Origin: Microcebus murinus
Lineage: Eukaryota > Chordata > Mammalia > Primates > Cheirogaleidae
Length of the DNA stretch: 64,000 bases
Direction of reading: 5' to 3'
NCBI RefSeq assembly: GCF_040939455.1
Contig: NC_134111.1
Span: forward strand, 55,756,501 to 55,820,500
The notes beneath the pieces are model-generated. The model had not been told where the DNA came from, made no database searches, and saw only the letters and a list, made by a program, of their open reading frames with translations. Made by a program: the position numbers and the translations under genes. Positions 1 to 41,118 of the stretch are shown here, in pieces (position 1 is the first letter of the stretch; the number at the start of each line of letters is the position of its first letter).

Positions 1-247
1 AGGTCAGGAGTTCAAAACCAGCTTGAGCGAGACCCCGTCTCTACCATAAAAATAGAAAGAAATTAATTGGCCAACTAATATATATAATATAAAAATCAGC
101 CGGGCATGGTGGCTCGTGCCTGTAGTCCCAGCTACTCGGGAGGCTGAGGCAGGAGGATCGCTTGAGCCCAGGAGTTTGAGGTTGCTGTGAGCTAGGCTGA
201 CGCCACGGCACTCACTCTAGCCTAGGCAAGAAAGCGAGACTCTGTCT

Positions 248-285
<38 letters not shown>
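1..285 (+). repeat. Alu, lemur-type, cut by window edge
   Basis: Right part of the left arm, the lemur-type linker (gaaagaaattaattggcc), right arm with gctaggctgacgccacgg, and an A-tail at 249-285. The first arm begins outside the window. It sits directly against L1 ORF2 sequence and probably inserted into that L1. Confidence 0.95.
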
Positions 286-288
<3 letters not shown>

Positions 289-1987
289 CAATGGCATTCT
301 TCACAGATATAGGAGAAACAACCCTAAAATTCACGTGGAACCACAAAAGACCCCAGTAGTCAAAGCAATTCTGAGAGGAAAAAAAGGAAGTTAAAGAAAT
401 CACACTTCTTGATTTAAAATTATATTAAGAAGCTATAGTAATCAAAACAGTGTGTCACTAGCATAAAAACAGATGCATAGACCAGTGAAACAGAATAGGG
501 AGCCCAGAAATAAATCCAAACATATATGGTCAACTAATTTTCAACAAGGGCTACAAAAAGAAACAATGGTGCTAGGAAAACTGTATTTCCACATGCAAAA
601 GAATGAAAGTGGACCCTTACCTTATAGCATACACACACACAAAAAAAAACACTCAAAATGGATAAAACACTTAAACATAAGACCTGAAATGATAAAACTT
701 CTAGAAGAAAACATAGGGCAAAATCTCCTTGGCAATGACTACTTGGATATCACAACAAAAGGTCAGACTAAAACAGCAAAAATAAATAAATGGAAGTATA
801 TCAAACTAAAGGCTTCTGCACAGCAGAGATAACAATCAACCAAATGAAAGCAACCTACAGATTGGGAAAAATATTTGTAAATCATATATCAGATAAGAGG
901 CTAATATCCAGAATATATAAAGAACTCTTACAACTCAGTAGCAAGAAAACATATAACCTGATTTGAAAATGGGCCAAGAATCTGAATAGATAGATATTTC
1001 TCCAAAGATGACATAAAAATGGCCAACAGATACTTGAAAAGGTACTCGACATCACTAATCATCAGGGAAATGCAAATCAAAACCAGTATGAGATACTACC
1101 TCACACCTGTTAAGATAGCTATTTTCAAAAAGACACGAGACAAGTGTTGGCAAGGGTGTGGAAAAAAGGGAACCTTTGAATACTGTTGGTGGGAATGGAG
1201 ATTAGTGCAACCATGATGGAAAACAGTATGGAGGTTCCTAAAGAAATAAAAAATAGAACTAAATACAACCCAATAATCCTTCTTCTGGGCATATACCCAA
1301 AGGAAAGGAAATTACCACCTCATAAGGATATCCGCACTCCTGGGTTCATTGCAGTAGTGTTCACAATAGCCAAGATACAGAAACAATGTAGGTACCCCAT
1401 ACAGTGGACAAATGATGAAGAAACTGTGATTTACATATACAAAAGTATAGTATTCAACCTTAAGAAAGAAGATCCTGCCATTTTCCACATTAGACATTAT
1501 ACTAAGTAAAATGAGCCAGACACAGAAAAATATTGCATGAGCTCACTTATATATGGAATCTACAAACAAACAAACAAACAAACAAAAAAGTCTAATATAC
1601 AGAGCTAGAGAATAAAACAGTAGGTGTGGGGGAAGATGTAGGTCAAAGGATACAAAGTAGCCTTTATGTAGGATGAACAAATTGAAAGATCTGATATATA
1701 ATGTGAGTACTATAGTTAATAATAGTGTGTTTTATTTAAGATTGTGCTAGATGAGTATGTTATATCTGTTCTTTTTTTGCTAGATGAGTATGTTATATCT
1801 GTTCTTACTAGATGAGTATGTTATATCTGTTCTTGCCACAGGGAGAAAAAAAATGGGTAACTAAATGAGATGATGACTATGTCAATTTAATCCACTGTAG
1901 TAACCATTTTATTCCCTATACGGATCTCATAACTTTGTATTGTATACCTTAAATATACACAATAAAATTTATTTCTTTTTTTAAAAA
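286..1987 (+). repeat. Old LINE-1, 3' half (ORF2 C-terminus and 3' UTR)
   Basis: Decayed ORF2 C-terminal frames are visible: NREPRNKSKH near 500, RPEMIKLLEENIGQNLLGND near 680, and the [14 protein letters not shown] block near 1170. The 3' UTR follows, with an AATAAA and T-rich end at 1960-1985. Stops and frameshifts interrupt it, so it is inactive. Contains the 27-bp triplication at 1747-1834. Confidence 0.88.
1747..1834 (+). repeat. 27-bp unit repeated three times
   Basis: The same 27 bases, starting ctagatgagtatgtt, occur at 1747-1773, 1780-1806 and 1808-1834 without mismatch. They are separated by tttttg and a single a. It lies in the L1 3' UTR. Confidence 0.95.
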
Positions 1988-3100
1988 AGCCTCTGTTGAA
2001 ACTGCATATTTTCAACAAACACACAAATTCTCTGTGCTAGGGGGAAAAAGAGCTTTTCTATGACTGTTGAGTGAATTCTTTGGAAAGCATTATGAATTTT
2101 AAAATGGGTGAAAAGTTTGCTTTTAGAGCTCCCAGCAGGATTAATGTAATCCAGCCTTAAAGCTGTTACCTTTACATTGATGACGACAGAATATAGCATA
2201 TAAATCAATAGATCATGAATCCCTTCTGATCCTGCCATTTTTTCCCTTTAATTTGGCCACTGTATTTTGTGCTAAAATTTTCTACTTCTTTTAAAAATAA
2301 CCTTTCTCAAATAAGAATATACCTATTTTAGAAGACTGCATATTATAGAAACTCTGTTATTATAAAGATAAGAGTTGGAAATTCAACCTCATTTTGTAGT
2401 TCAAAATCAAAGACTGCTTCAGATTTTACTGATGTTGTTAAGTATGTATGTAGGAAATGGGAGGGGAGGTACTATTGCATTTAAATCTAAGCACTTTGAC
2501 ATCGAGATATTCCTGGCTGAGAAAGTAATGCCAGTGGCATTCTTAGAATCCAATTCCTACCTCCAAGAGAACAACTAGTCAGAACTTCTAGAGCAGCTGC
2601 CTGTTTTATATTGGCAGGACTCATAAAATGCTCTTTTTTTGGGTACATGCTTTTGGGAAATAATTTTTGGATAGTTCTAAATGATTTGCATGAAACTTCA
2701 TGCTACATAAAACTGCTCAGATATTACCATGAAATATGGCAAGTAAAAATTGTTCCTTTTTCCTTCTAGGAATTATAAGCAAATTTCTAAATACTGATAT
2801 TTAGAATGGATATTGATATTTTTTATGCTGCTTTCAAATCCGTGTTGGCTTGTCTGATAGGAAATACCATAATTTTCACCCTGATTAATTACCATGTCCA
2901 TATTTGTTATGGTATTTCTAATAGGAAATACCATAATTTTCGCCCTGATTAATTACCATGTCCATATTGTTCTGATTTTTAATTAAACTATAATATTGCC
3001 TTTCCAGAAAATGTCTATGTATGAGTCTGAGAAGTTTATAATGTTGTGTGTTCTTTCTGGATATATTTGACATTTGTTTCTCACGTTTCTCCCCACCCAG
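1988..3100. other. Intronic unique sequence
   Basis: AT-rich intron upstream of the first visible OSBPL6 exon. Apart from the duplication at 2857-2968 and the acceptor at 3091-3100, nothing functional was recognised. Confidence 0.6.
2857..2968 (+). repeat. Direct duplication with internal perfect hairpin
   Basis: A block of about 48 bases beginning ataggaaataccataat is at 2857-2904 and again at 2921-2968 with one substitution. Between them, ttatggtatttc (2907-2918) is the exact reverse complement of gaaataccataa (2925-2936), with a 6-base loop. Confidence 0.92.
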
Positions 3101-32695
<29,595 letters not shown>

Positions 32696-33232
32696 TCTGG
32701 GAACATAGAGCTAGCCACATATCACACTCTGAATGAATAAATAACTATGCACAATTATGTTTCTTATAGCTACGCGTGGTTTCTGGGTCGACTGAAAACC
32801 TACCATTTGCTTTTCTATTCATCTTTATAACAGACTTTCAAAAGTGCATTAGATAAGGCCCCTAACCACTTTTGGATCCTTTCTGTTTTGCTGCAACCAT
32901 ATTCCTTAAAAAAAAAAATCCACACCCTCCTCGGAAAGCAGAATAAAAGGAGCATAATACAAAATCCAAAGTCTGAAGAGTTTGTAAAGAAAAACAAACA
33001 GTAACTGGTGCTTAAAGCTGATCAAGAGAGTTAAAAACAGCATATAAGCCTCGCATTCGGTCCGTTGTCTGGAAGCACCATCCCTCACCAGAGGAGCTCC
33101 TGGGCCGCAGCAGGCAGGCAGCTCAGACTCCGAGTGTGCTTGTGCTGGCCTTGTCAAAAAAGACATGACGCTTCTCAGATCCCGTTCCATCTGTATGCCA
33201 TTGTTCATGCCTTAAGAAATGCAAAGATGTAC

Positions 33233-33238
33233 AATAAA
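33233..33238 (+). terminator. polyadenylation signal candidate, proximal
   Basis: AATAAA about 540 bases after the OSBPL6 stop codon, followed by T-rich sequence (cattttttaaatatgtg). It would give a short 3' UTR. A second AATAAA at 33485-33490 lies just upstream of a pyrimidine-rich tract. Confidence 0.45.
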
Positions 33239-35050
33239 TCATTTTTTAAATATGTGCTCATAGGTATATGTGAAGAACAGATTTCTCGAATCATGGCATG
33301 ATTCACTTTCTCGATCAGAACAATGATGAGACTAACTTTGATGGATTTGGAAAAGTGAACAAGATGTGCTTTACTTTGATAAGTCAGTTACTGTATCGTA
33401 TGTCTGAAGGGCAAGAAGGAAAAGGTGTGCTAAGTTGACCTCTGTATTCACATTGCTCTTTAAGTTCCTGTCCTGCGTCCAGATAATAAACCGTCCCTCT
33501 TCCACCTAACCTCAGTGTGCCCTATTATTTGACAAAATCTGTATTTGATTTGGACATTTGTTGTCAGTGTTAAAGCTTTAAAAGGAAATAACAAAAAGCA
33601 TATGAAATTCCTGTGTGGGCTTAGTAGTACCGTAAATGTAACTGTTTTGAGTGAAGCACAATGTAACCCACATATCTATCCCATGCCCACTCCACTGGCA
33701 CTAGTCAATTCCCCTGACAACAGAAGCAAGAATGCTAGTAGCTTATTTGCATTGTTTAAATGAATTCTATGCAAAATCATATCTGAAATTTTCATCAAGT
33801 GATTCCATATGATACATGACTACATATTAAGCATTTACCTTGCTATTGGCAGAGATGTAAAACTTAAGCTAAGGAATTTGTCCATCTTAAAGGGGGGGGG
33901 CAGAAATGCGTTTTGCATACTTCAGGATTTATTTTCCTCCACTACTATACAGAGGCTTTTGTAGGAAACTTGCATCAGTATTCCTAAGTTTCTGCACGTA
34001 GATGACTATATAAATGCCTGTATGTTTTTAAAAAAAAATCTCTTTAGAGATTTTCCTAGAGAATTATAAAATTACCTGTGTTTTATTCTTAGTTAGATTT
34101 TTATTCTTAGATTCTTACCATCGGAATTTAAGTGTTGTTTTAAACTCTTATAACAAGGTTCCTGACATGTTGCATTTTGTTACAAGGTGTTGATTTTAGT
34201 GTTATTTCTCCTCAGCATTATTAGCATCCTAATAATGGCTGATACACCATCAAATAAAAAACTGCTGAGAGCATAAGAAAAAAACTCTAAGTTTCCACTA
34301 GATGGAGCAATATTTTAGTGTTCCTAAAGCTCATCTCTCCTTTCATCTGAGTCATACACTGTGTGTACAGTTTGCATTAGTTTAGGATGGAATTTCATTC
34401 TCAGGTAAATTCCCTAATCCATCTCCAGATCTAAGCATTCCTCTTCAGCAACACCAACCCTATTCCTTTCATTCCCATTTGAAATCTATAGGTGGCTTGG
34501 CTTGTGGTAGTAAAATCCTCCCCTTGATATTGATTCTTCTTTTGTTCATTCATCTTGACGTCCTTTTCATCGACATCCTGAGATACATGCCTTTAATTTT
34601 AATTAGAATTTAATTAGAATAGTATTGATTTCCCCACAGAAGTCTGTTCTCCCATGGTTGGTAAAGCTTTAAATAGTATTTAACGTGGTTCTGGTCTGTA
34701 CTTACTAGCACTTCCCAGAACATCTCAAAATAGCCTAAATATAAGAAAAGAATCGTGCCAAGTAAAGGTACTGCAGATAGAGAAGTAGGAAGGTGAGGCA
34801 TCGGGTGACCAACGGATATGATATCAGGAGGCAGCAAAGGAGATCCCAAGACCTATCAGGGAAGCAAATACTATACCTGGCATTTGGTTGTAATTGAGAA
34901 AAAGAAAAAATAGTATAGAGATACAAAGTTTACCTGATACTAAGTTCATGCTGCATATCCGGTGGGTGAATGTTGGTCAGAGGTAACCTGAAACTGATTA
35001 GGCTTTCAAGATAAGAATGAGAAAAATGTCACATTAATTAAAATCAACAC

Positions 35051-35387
35051 ATTTTTTTTTTTTTTTTTTTTGAGACAGAGTCTCACTTTGTTGCCCAGGC
35101 TAGAGTGAGTGCCGTGGCGTCAGCCTAGCTCACAGCAACCTCAAACTCCTGGGCTCGAGTGATCCTTCTGCCTCAGCCTCCCGGGTAGCTGGGACTACAG
35201 GCATGCGCCACCATGCCCGGCTAATTTTTTATGTATATATCAGTTGGCCAATTAATTTCTTTCTATTTATAGTAGAGACGGGGTCTCGCTCTTGCTCAGG
35301 CTGGTTTTGAACTCCTGACCTTGAGCAATCCGCCCGCCTCGGCCTCCCAAGAGCTAGGATTACAGGCGTGAGCCACAGCGCCCGGCC
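35051..35387 (-). repeat. Alu in OSBPL6 3' UTR/flank
   Basis: T-tract, lemur-type linker (cagttggccaattaatttc), 5' end cgcccggcc at 35387. Flanked by aacaca at 35046-35051 and 35388-35393. A recent insertion. Confidence 0.96.
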
Positions 35388-36547
35388 AACACATTTTTTA
35401 AATATCCCAGATTTAGAATCTCTCCTGGGATTCAGATATCCTGATTCTTCCAATTCAAGTGATCAGTTAGGTTTTAGGTACCACTCCTATCATACCAAAT
35501 TCACTAATGTCCCATCAAATACTCATATTGGTGTGATGGCCTCATCCCCCTTTTTAAAAACTTTATTGACATTGTGATTATAAAATTATGAGACTTAACT
35601 CTGTTAGAATATTTATATAATATTTGGACTTTGAGACTAATCAGCAAGAGGGTAGAATATTAGATCATTCTCATGAGAAGACCTGATTTATTCCTTAGGA
35701 TTTTATATACACCTTTTTATTTGGAGCATTTTTTTTAATGCACTTCAATGGATGTAAAAGGGCACTTTCTAAATTGTTTTCCTAAAATGATCTAGGATAC
35801 AGAAGAACTGAATATGTCTGTATACTTCTTACCTGGTTTATTCATAAGCTCCTTCATCTCATTTGAGGTGGCCATTAAGGGCAGCAGTAATAAGTGACCA
35901 TGTTCTGTGTTGCTGGCTAGACAGACCACGTCATTGGCACACACCAGCACTTGTATGGTCCAACCAGAAACTGATTGATTCTGTGTGCTGCCACTCAGGG
36001 TGCAAATTTACTCTCCGATTTTGCTTTTATTGGTTCTTTTTTAATTAAGTCATTTTTTGTGGATTGTTTTAAAAATATTAACCCCCTAATTTCCAGGCAA
36101 TTGTAAAAATAAACCATTTAAGCTTACTTTTAATGGTACATATCAATTATACATGGGGGGAAAAAAGCAATGTAATTTTCTAAGTGAGAGAAACCAAGGA
36201 ATTTTCAATGCAGAGATGCTAAGTTGTCAACTTTCTCTACCTTTTGCTCCTTTTAATTGATTATTCTGTCCCCATGCCTTTCAGCAATTCCACTAATCAA
36301 TTATTAGATCCTGCCCCAAGGAGCAGTGGGTTGGGGGTTGGATTTAGGGAGGAAAACCTGATGAAACTGTTTTTGCTTAGTACTGGTTACAGCTGTGGCT
36401 GGAAAAGAGTTTATAATCATAATCTAAAGTACATTTTTGTTGTTACATTGTGGATTTTAATTATCCATCTTGTCTAATCTTGTTCTCTGTCATCCTAGAT
36501 AATGAAGTGTTTGTGGGAGCAGGAGCTCCTCACACACCAGGGGGTGT

Positions 36548-36602
36548 AATAAATGTTTGCACTTGGCCCAGTATATATTATGAATGTGGCACAGTAAATA
36601 AA
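36548..36602 (+). terminator. paired polyadenylation signals, candidate distal OSBPL6 end
   Basis: AATAAA at 36548-36553 and again at 36597-36602, each followed by GT-rich sequence (tgtttgc and gtttgtgtac). This is the best sequence-level 3' end of the OSBPL6 transcript in the window. Transcript data would decide. Confidence 0.5.
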
Positions 36603-37759
36603 GTTTGTGTACAAAATATTAGTTTATTTCTATGGGAGCCGTTATGTTCAGGATATATAAAATGTATCTAATTAAACAATTATGAAGCTATTTTGTGCTC
36701 TAGGAATGTTCTTTTGGAGAAAGATGGAAAAAATGTATAAATGGAACAAAGATTAAAGTGTTTTGTTTTTTTCAAAAAGCTTCCCAGTCATTTAGAAATA
36801 CTGCTTATCAAACCAGGATTAGACCCTCCAAGTCTTAATTGAATTTCTTTTGTAAAATTGATACATTTAAACTGTACATTACATGAATTGTTCTGTTAAA
36901 CTAAACCTGACTTTGTTCAACTTTAATACATAATTGTAAGAGTGCAAATTTTTTACTGAATTGTAAGACCTTTTTTGCAGCCTTTGCTTTTAGAGAAAAT
37001 GGCAAATTGTTTATGAAAGATTTAGCTTTATTTCTTCCAAAATGAGATCAAAGAAGAATTGAATTCTTTTATAATGCTGTGATGAACCAGCATGCCCTAC
37101 ATCTTAAGCAAATGAGGCTTAATGATTAAGGCAGCTTACCGGTGACTCAAAAGGAAAAATACTTACCTGTTATATACATCCTTTTGTTTTCCAAAACAGT
37201 GTCCGACTTGATTCATTTGTCCCAACCTTCTGATTCCCTGACATGGTGAAGGACATGGATACACATGTATGTTCTTTTGCACTTTCATTAAGTGTTTGTA
37301 AAATATATGGTATTTATGCATAGTTTCAGAGTCATTCAGTATTGGAAGCCACTTAATTTAGCCTTCTGTTGAACACTATTAATTTTTCATGGATTAAAAA
37401 TTACCCCATAAATACATATTATTAGTTACTTTGGTATTTCCAGATTGGTAAGAAAAAACATAAAACAAAAATATACTTATTTTCTGAAATTTTTTTTCCA
37501 GCCATGCCTTCCTTCTAAATATAAGTTAGGGTATTTGTAGAGAGAGGAATATTAAGTTTTCATAAAATAAGATATAATCTTATTTGGGTTCCACCTATTT
37601 CTTCTAACATTTTTAATTAATAAGGTAAGTAACTGAACGTCTTAATTCTGTTAGAGAAAATAATGCAAAAACTATTATCTTGGGCACACATTCCCCCTTA
37701 ATTATTCTAATCCAGTTCTTTAGTAATTAAAGTGATTGCTTTTTTTATTGTCATTTCAA

Positions 37760-38030
37760 GTTGTTTTTAAGCTTAAGGTATAACTGACATAATATAAACT
37801 TCACATATTTGAACTGTACAACTTGATACATTTTGACATATATATATACACACACACCCTTGACACCCCCACAATCATAATAGTGAACATATCTGTCACC
37901 CCCAATTTTCCCCTGCCTCTTTGTAATCAATTCTTCCCCATCCTCCACCCTGAGGCAATCATTGATCTGTTTTTGTTACTTTTAGAAATCTGCATATTCT
38001 ATTTATTGCATATAGGATTTTTCTAGAAGG
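37760..38030 (-). repeat. Old LINE-1 3' UTR fragment
   Basis: aaggtataactgacataat, gaactgtacaacttgataca and ttctgcatattctattt-like order match antisense L1M-type 3' UTR. Contains a (TA)(CA) patch at 37838-37857. Confidence 0.75.
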
Positions 38031-38376
38031 CTGTGTGCATATGGGTAGACTTATGCCTGCAAATGCCTCCCATCCCATTCCCCCTGTATCCACCATCAAG
38101 TAGTAACATGAAAGAATGAGGATCCCATTAAGACCTAGCTGGTAGCCCAGTAAAAATTTTAGATCTGAAATGCTTAGAAAAAAATTATTGTTCATATCGA
38201 ATTGGCCATATAAATTATTGGATTAATTTTCATGCTTTGGGAGTCCAAAATAATGCTAACACTGAACTTGCTGTTGGCACTGAGGAAACCCTAGGAAGTA
38301 TCTTGCTTTGATGTGTAATGAGAAACTCACTGACAAAGCCATGGGAATCCAGAATGACTGTCCTTAAAATGATGTT

Positions 38377-38405
38377 TTGATGATGATGATGATGGTGATG
38401 ATGAT
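38377..38405 (+). repeat. (GAT)n microsatellite
   Basis: About nine gat/ggt trinucleotides in a short run, one interrupted. Confidence 0.85.
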
Positions 38406-39890
38406 GGGGGAAATAGTCTATGCTGAGTTATGTTTTATTTTCCTGCCCGCCTCCCACCACCACCACTCTTGTGTCACAAACATTTGAAACTTCCAGTACT
38501 TAAGAAGGCTGCTTTTCCATGTCTTCTAATACTCTTAGTCCCTATCTGGAAACAAAGTTACTAAACCTGGTTTTGAAAAAGCAATGGAAATGAAGTGTCC
38601 AGTGAACTTACTGGCAGCAGTGCAAGTTGAAAGATTATTCCTTATATCCTGAGCCCAAAAGCCTATTACTCAAAAGTAGAAACATTCCAGAGATGATCAA
38701 ATGCATAATGATTAACATTAGATGGTAATGAAAAGAAAAGGTAAGAATGAATAAAAGAGAAATGGAATCTGGGAAAGAAAAGTAGATTCTCTAGGTGAGG
38801 CAGGGGTCCTGGATGGGTTCTTCAGGGTTCTTCAGGGTATATGGATGGATCCCAGGTGGGAAATTACCTTGGATATTTGTTTACAGGCAGATTCTGAGGT
38901 TCTTGAGTTTCCCTCCAAAGATTCTGAGTCCATAGATCTAGGGTGTGGACCAAGAGTCTGCACTGTAACAAGCACCCTCTGCCCCCTGGGAATTTTGAGG
39001 TAGGTAGGGAACTGAGATGAGTGTGTTTCAACTAACCACTTATTTCCTTGTTCCTGCAGCTTTTTTAGTTGTTTTTGTTAGTTTGTTCATTCGTTTTTCA
39101 TAAAGCACTCAGTAAGAAATTATAGTTGAAGACCCAGAAACTAATTAGACTCACTAATGTGACTCACTTTGTCACTTTCTTGACTTATGTCCCAATGCCA
39201 GTGCTGTAATATGGAGATAAAGACTGGGGGGAACAGAATTCTGAGACCTAAAAGACAAGATTTATGTTAAGCCAGAGAACACAGAACTGTGTTCCCGGAG
39301 GCATGGATCACTCGCCCCTCCATTTCCCTCTTGGGCTTTCTCTGTTTCTTAGGGAAGTTTCTCCACTGACTGATGGGGTCCTGACTGGGAGGGAAGCTCA
39401 TGGGGAAGTTCTATGGCAAAGCACATTCTTGATCACCTGGTTGATAACTTCCTAATGAGGTCTAGCAGCACATTCTTTATCCAGGTCAGCTTCTTCCTGA
39501 AAATAATATATTTTTTTAATTTCTGTTTGAAAAAACTCCACTGTGAAATTCTTCTGCTTGCAATAGAAGGTGTAAGACAGTAGTCATGTACTATTTGCAT
39601 ATGGTCATTTTGAGACAGAAAAGTTGAATTTTATCTTAGGAATAGAATTTCAAGCAACTTTCTACAGAAATACAGCTTGTAGTTAAATTTCCTAATGAAA
39701 GAATATTCACTGAAAAAATTGTCTAATCTGTGCCACCTCAAAATAAGAATTGTGCCTCTTCAATGAATGTTGTATACAAGAATGTTACATTTGTAAGAGC
39801 GCAGGAAACTCAATAAATTTTAAATAAATTATATAAAGAGATTTGCTTTTTTGTGTATAGTATGTCTGATCACTTTTCCACACAAATACT
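38406..39890. other. Intergenic or distal UTR, unique sequence
   Basis: No repeat or gene recognised. A short tandem gggttcttca lies near 38817, and AATAAA hexamers at 39812 and 39823. Confidence 0.5.
39812..39828 (+). terminator. overlapping AATAAA hexamers, far-distal candidate
   Basis: AATAAA at 39812-39817 and 39823-39828, followed after about 20 bases by ttgcttttttgtgtatag, a GT/T-rich downstream element. Lies 7.1 kb from the stop codon and just before the rearranged L1 at 39.9 kb. Could end a very long 3' UTR or be chance. Confidence 0.3.
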
Positions 39891-39894
39891 AATT

Positions 39895-40367
39895 TTACTA
39901 AAATTACTGAATTTGCTAAATATTTTTTATCTTGCTGATTTGCCTGAGTTCTTTATAGACTTTGGTTATCAGTCCGTTATCAGATGTATAGCATGCAAAT
40001 ATTTTCTCCCATTCTGTAGATTGTCTGTTCTCTCTAGTGATTGTTTCCTTGGCTGTGCAGAGGCTTTAATTTGATCAGATCCCATTTATTTATTTTTGTT
40101 GTTGCTGTGATTGTTTTGGGGTTCTTCTTCATAAATTCTTTTCCTAGGCTGATGTTTATAAGAGTTTTTCCAACATTTTCTTCTAGGATTCTTATGGTTT
40201 CATATCCTTAGGTTTAAGTCTGTTATCCATCACGAGTTGATTTTTGTGAGAAGTGAAAAGTGTGGATCCCATTTCAATCTTCTACATGTGGCTATCCAAT
40301 TCTTCCAGCACTATCTATTGAATAGGGATTCTTTTCCCCAGTGTATGTTTTTGTCTGCTTTGTCAAA
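39895..40367 (-). repeat. LINE-1, inverted 5' segment of a twin-primed copy
   Basis: Antisense ORF2 sequence: ggttatcagtccgttatcag, gattgtctgttctctctagtg, ctacatgtggctatccaatt and ending in tttgtctgctttgtcaaa. It joins head-to-head with the sense L1 beginning at 40368. Confidence 0.85.
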
Positions 40368-41072
40368 CAATGCGATATCACTTAACTGCAGTGAGAATGG
40401 CTTTTATCAAAAAGTCCCAAAACAAAAATGTTGGTGTGGATGTGGAGAGATAAGGACACTCATACACTGCTGGTGGGACTGCAAACTAGTACAACCTCTA
40501 TGGAAAGTAGTGTGAAGATACCTCAAAGAACTAAAACTGGAACTACCATTTGATCCAGCAATCCCACTACTGGGTATTTACCCAAAGGAAAAAAGGCATT
40601 CTATAAAAAAGACAACTGCACTCAAATGTTCATAGCAGCACAATTCACAATTTCAAAAATGTGGAAACAACCCAAGTGCCCATCAGTACATGATTGGATT
40701 AATAAAATGTGGTATGTGTATAATATGGAGTATTACTCAGCCATAAAAAATGGTGAACTAGCACCTCTTGTATTATCCTGGATAAAGCTGGAGGACATTC
40801 TTCTAAGTAAAGTATCACAAGAATTGAAAAACAAACACCACACATACTCACCATTAAATTGGCACTGATTGGTCAACACTTATGTGCACATATGGAATTA
40901 TCATTTATTGGGGATTAAGCAGGTGGAAGGAGGAGTTGGGGATGGGTAAATTCATACCTAATGGGTGTGGTGTGTGCCGTCTGGGGGATGGGAATTCTTG
41001 TAGCTTTGACTCCAGTGGTGTAAAGGCAATTTGTGTGACCAAAGCATTTGTACCCCCGTAATATTCTGAAAC
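40368..41072 (+). repeat. LINE-1 3' end, strepsirrhine type
   Basis: Sense ORF2 end: caatgcgatatcacttaac, the [18 protein letters not shown] block near 40440, then MFIAAQFTISKMW near 40626 and YYSAIKNGELAP near 40730. The lineage-type 3' UTR (gccgtctgggggatggga, ttgtacccccgtaatattc) follows. With the inverted segment it forms one 5'-inverted insertion. Confidence 0.9.
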
Positions 41073-41077
41073 AAATG

Positions 41078-41079
<2 letters not shown>

Positions 41080-41116
<37 letters not shown>
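41080..41116 (+). repeat. (AT)n microsatellite at L1 tail
   Basis: About 18 AT dinucleotides directly after the L1 3' end, presumably derived from its tail. Confidence 0.95.

Positions 41117-41118
<2 letters not shown>

Larger units (their letters stand above)
32696..36640 (+). other. OSBPL6: OSBPL6 3' UTR (extent uncertain)
   Basis: AT-rich and free of recognisable interspersed repeats except the Alu at 35051-35387. It has several AATAAA hexamers (see separate entries), so alternative 3' ends are likely. Reading frames here are short and do not resemble proteins. The right edge is placed after the AATAAA pair at 36548 and 36597 because GT/T-rich sequence follows. A shorter end near 33.26 kb or a longer one near 39.85 kb cannot be excluded. 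Confidence 0.5.

Noticed and set aside
473..1509. Open frames of 119 and 107 residues on the plus strand
   Set aside because: They are fragments of a decayed LINE-1 ORF2, interrupted and in changing frames, not host genes.
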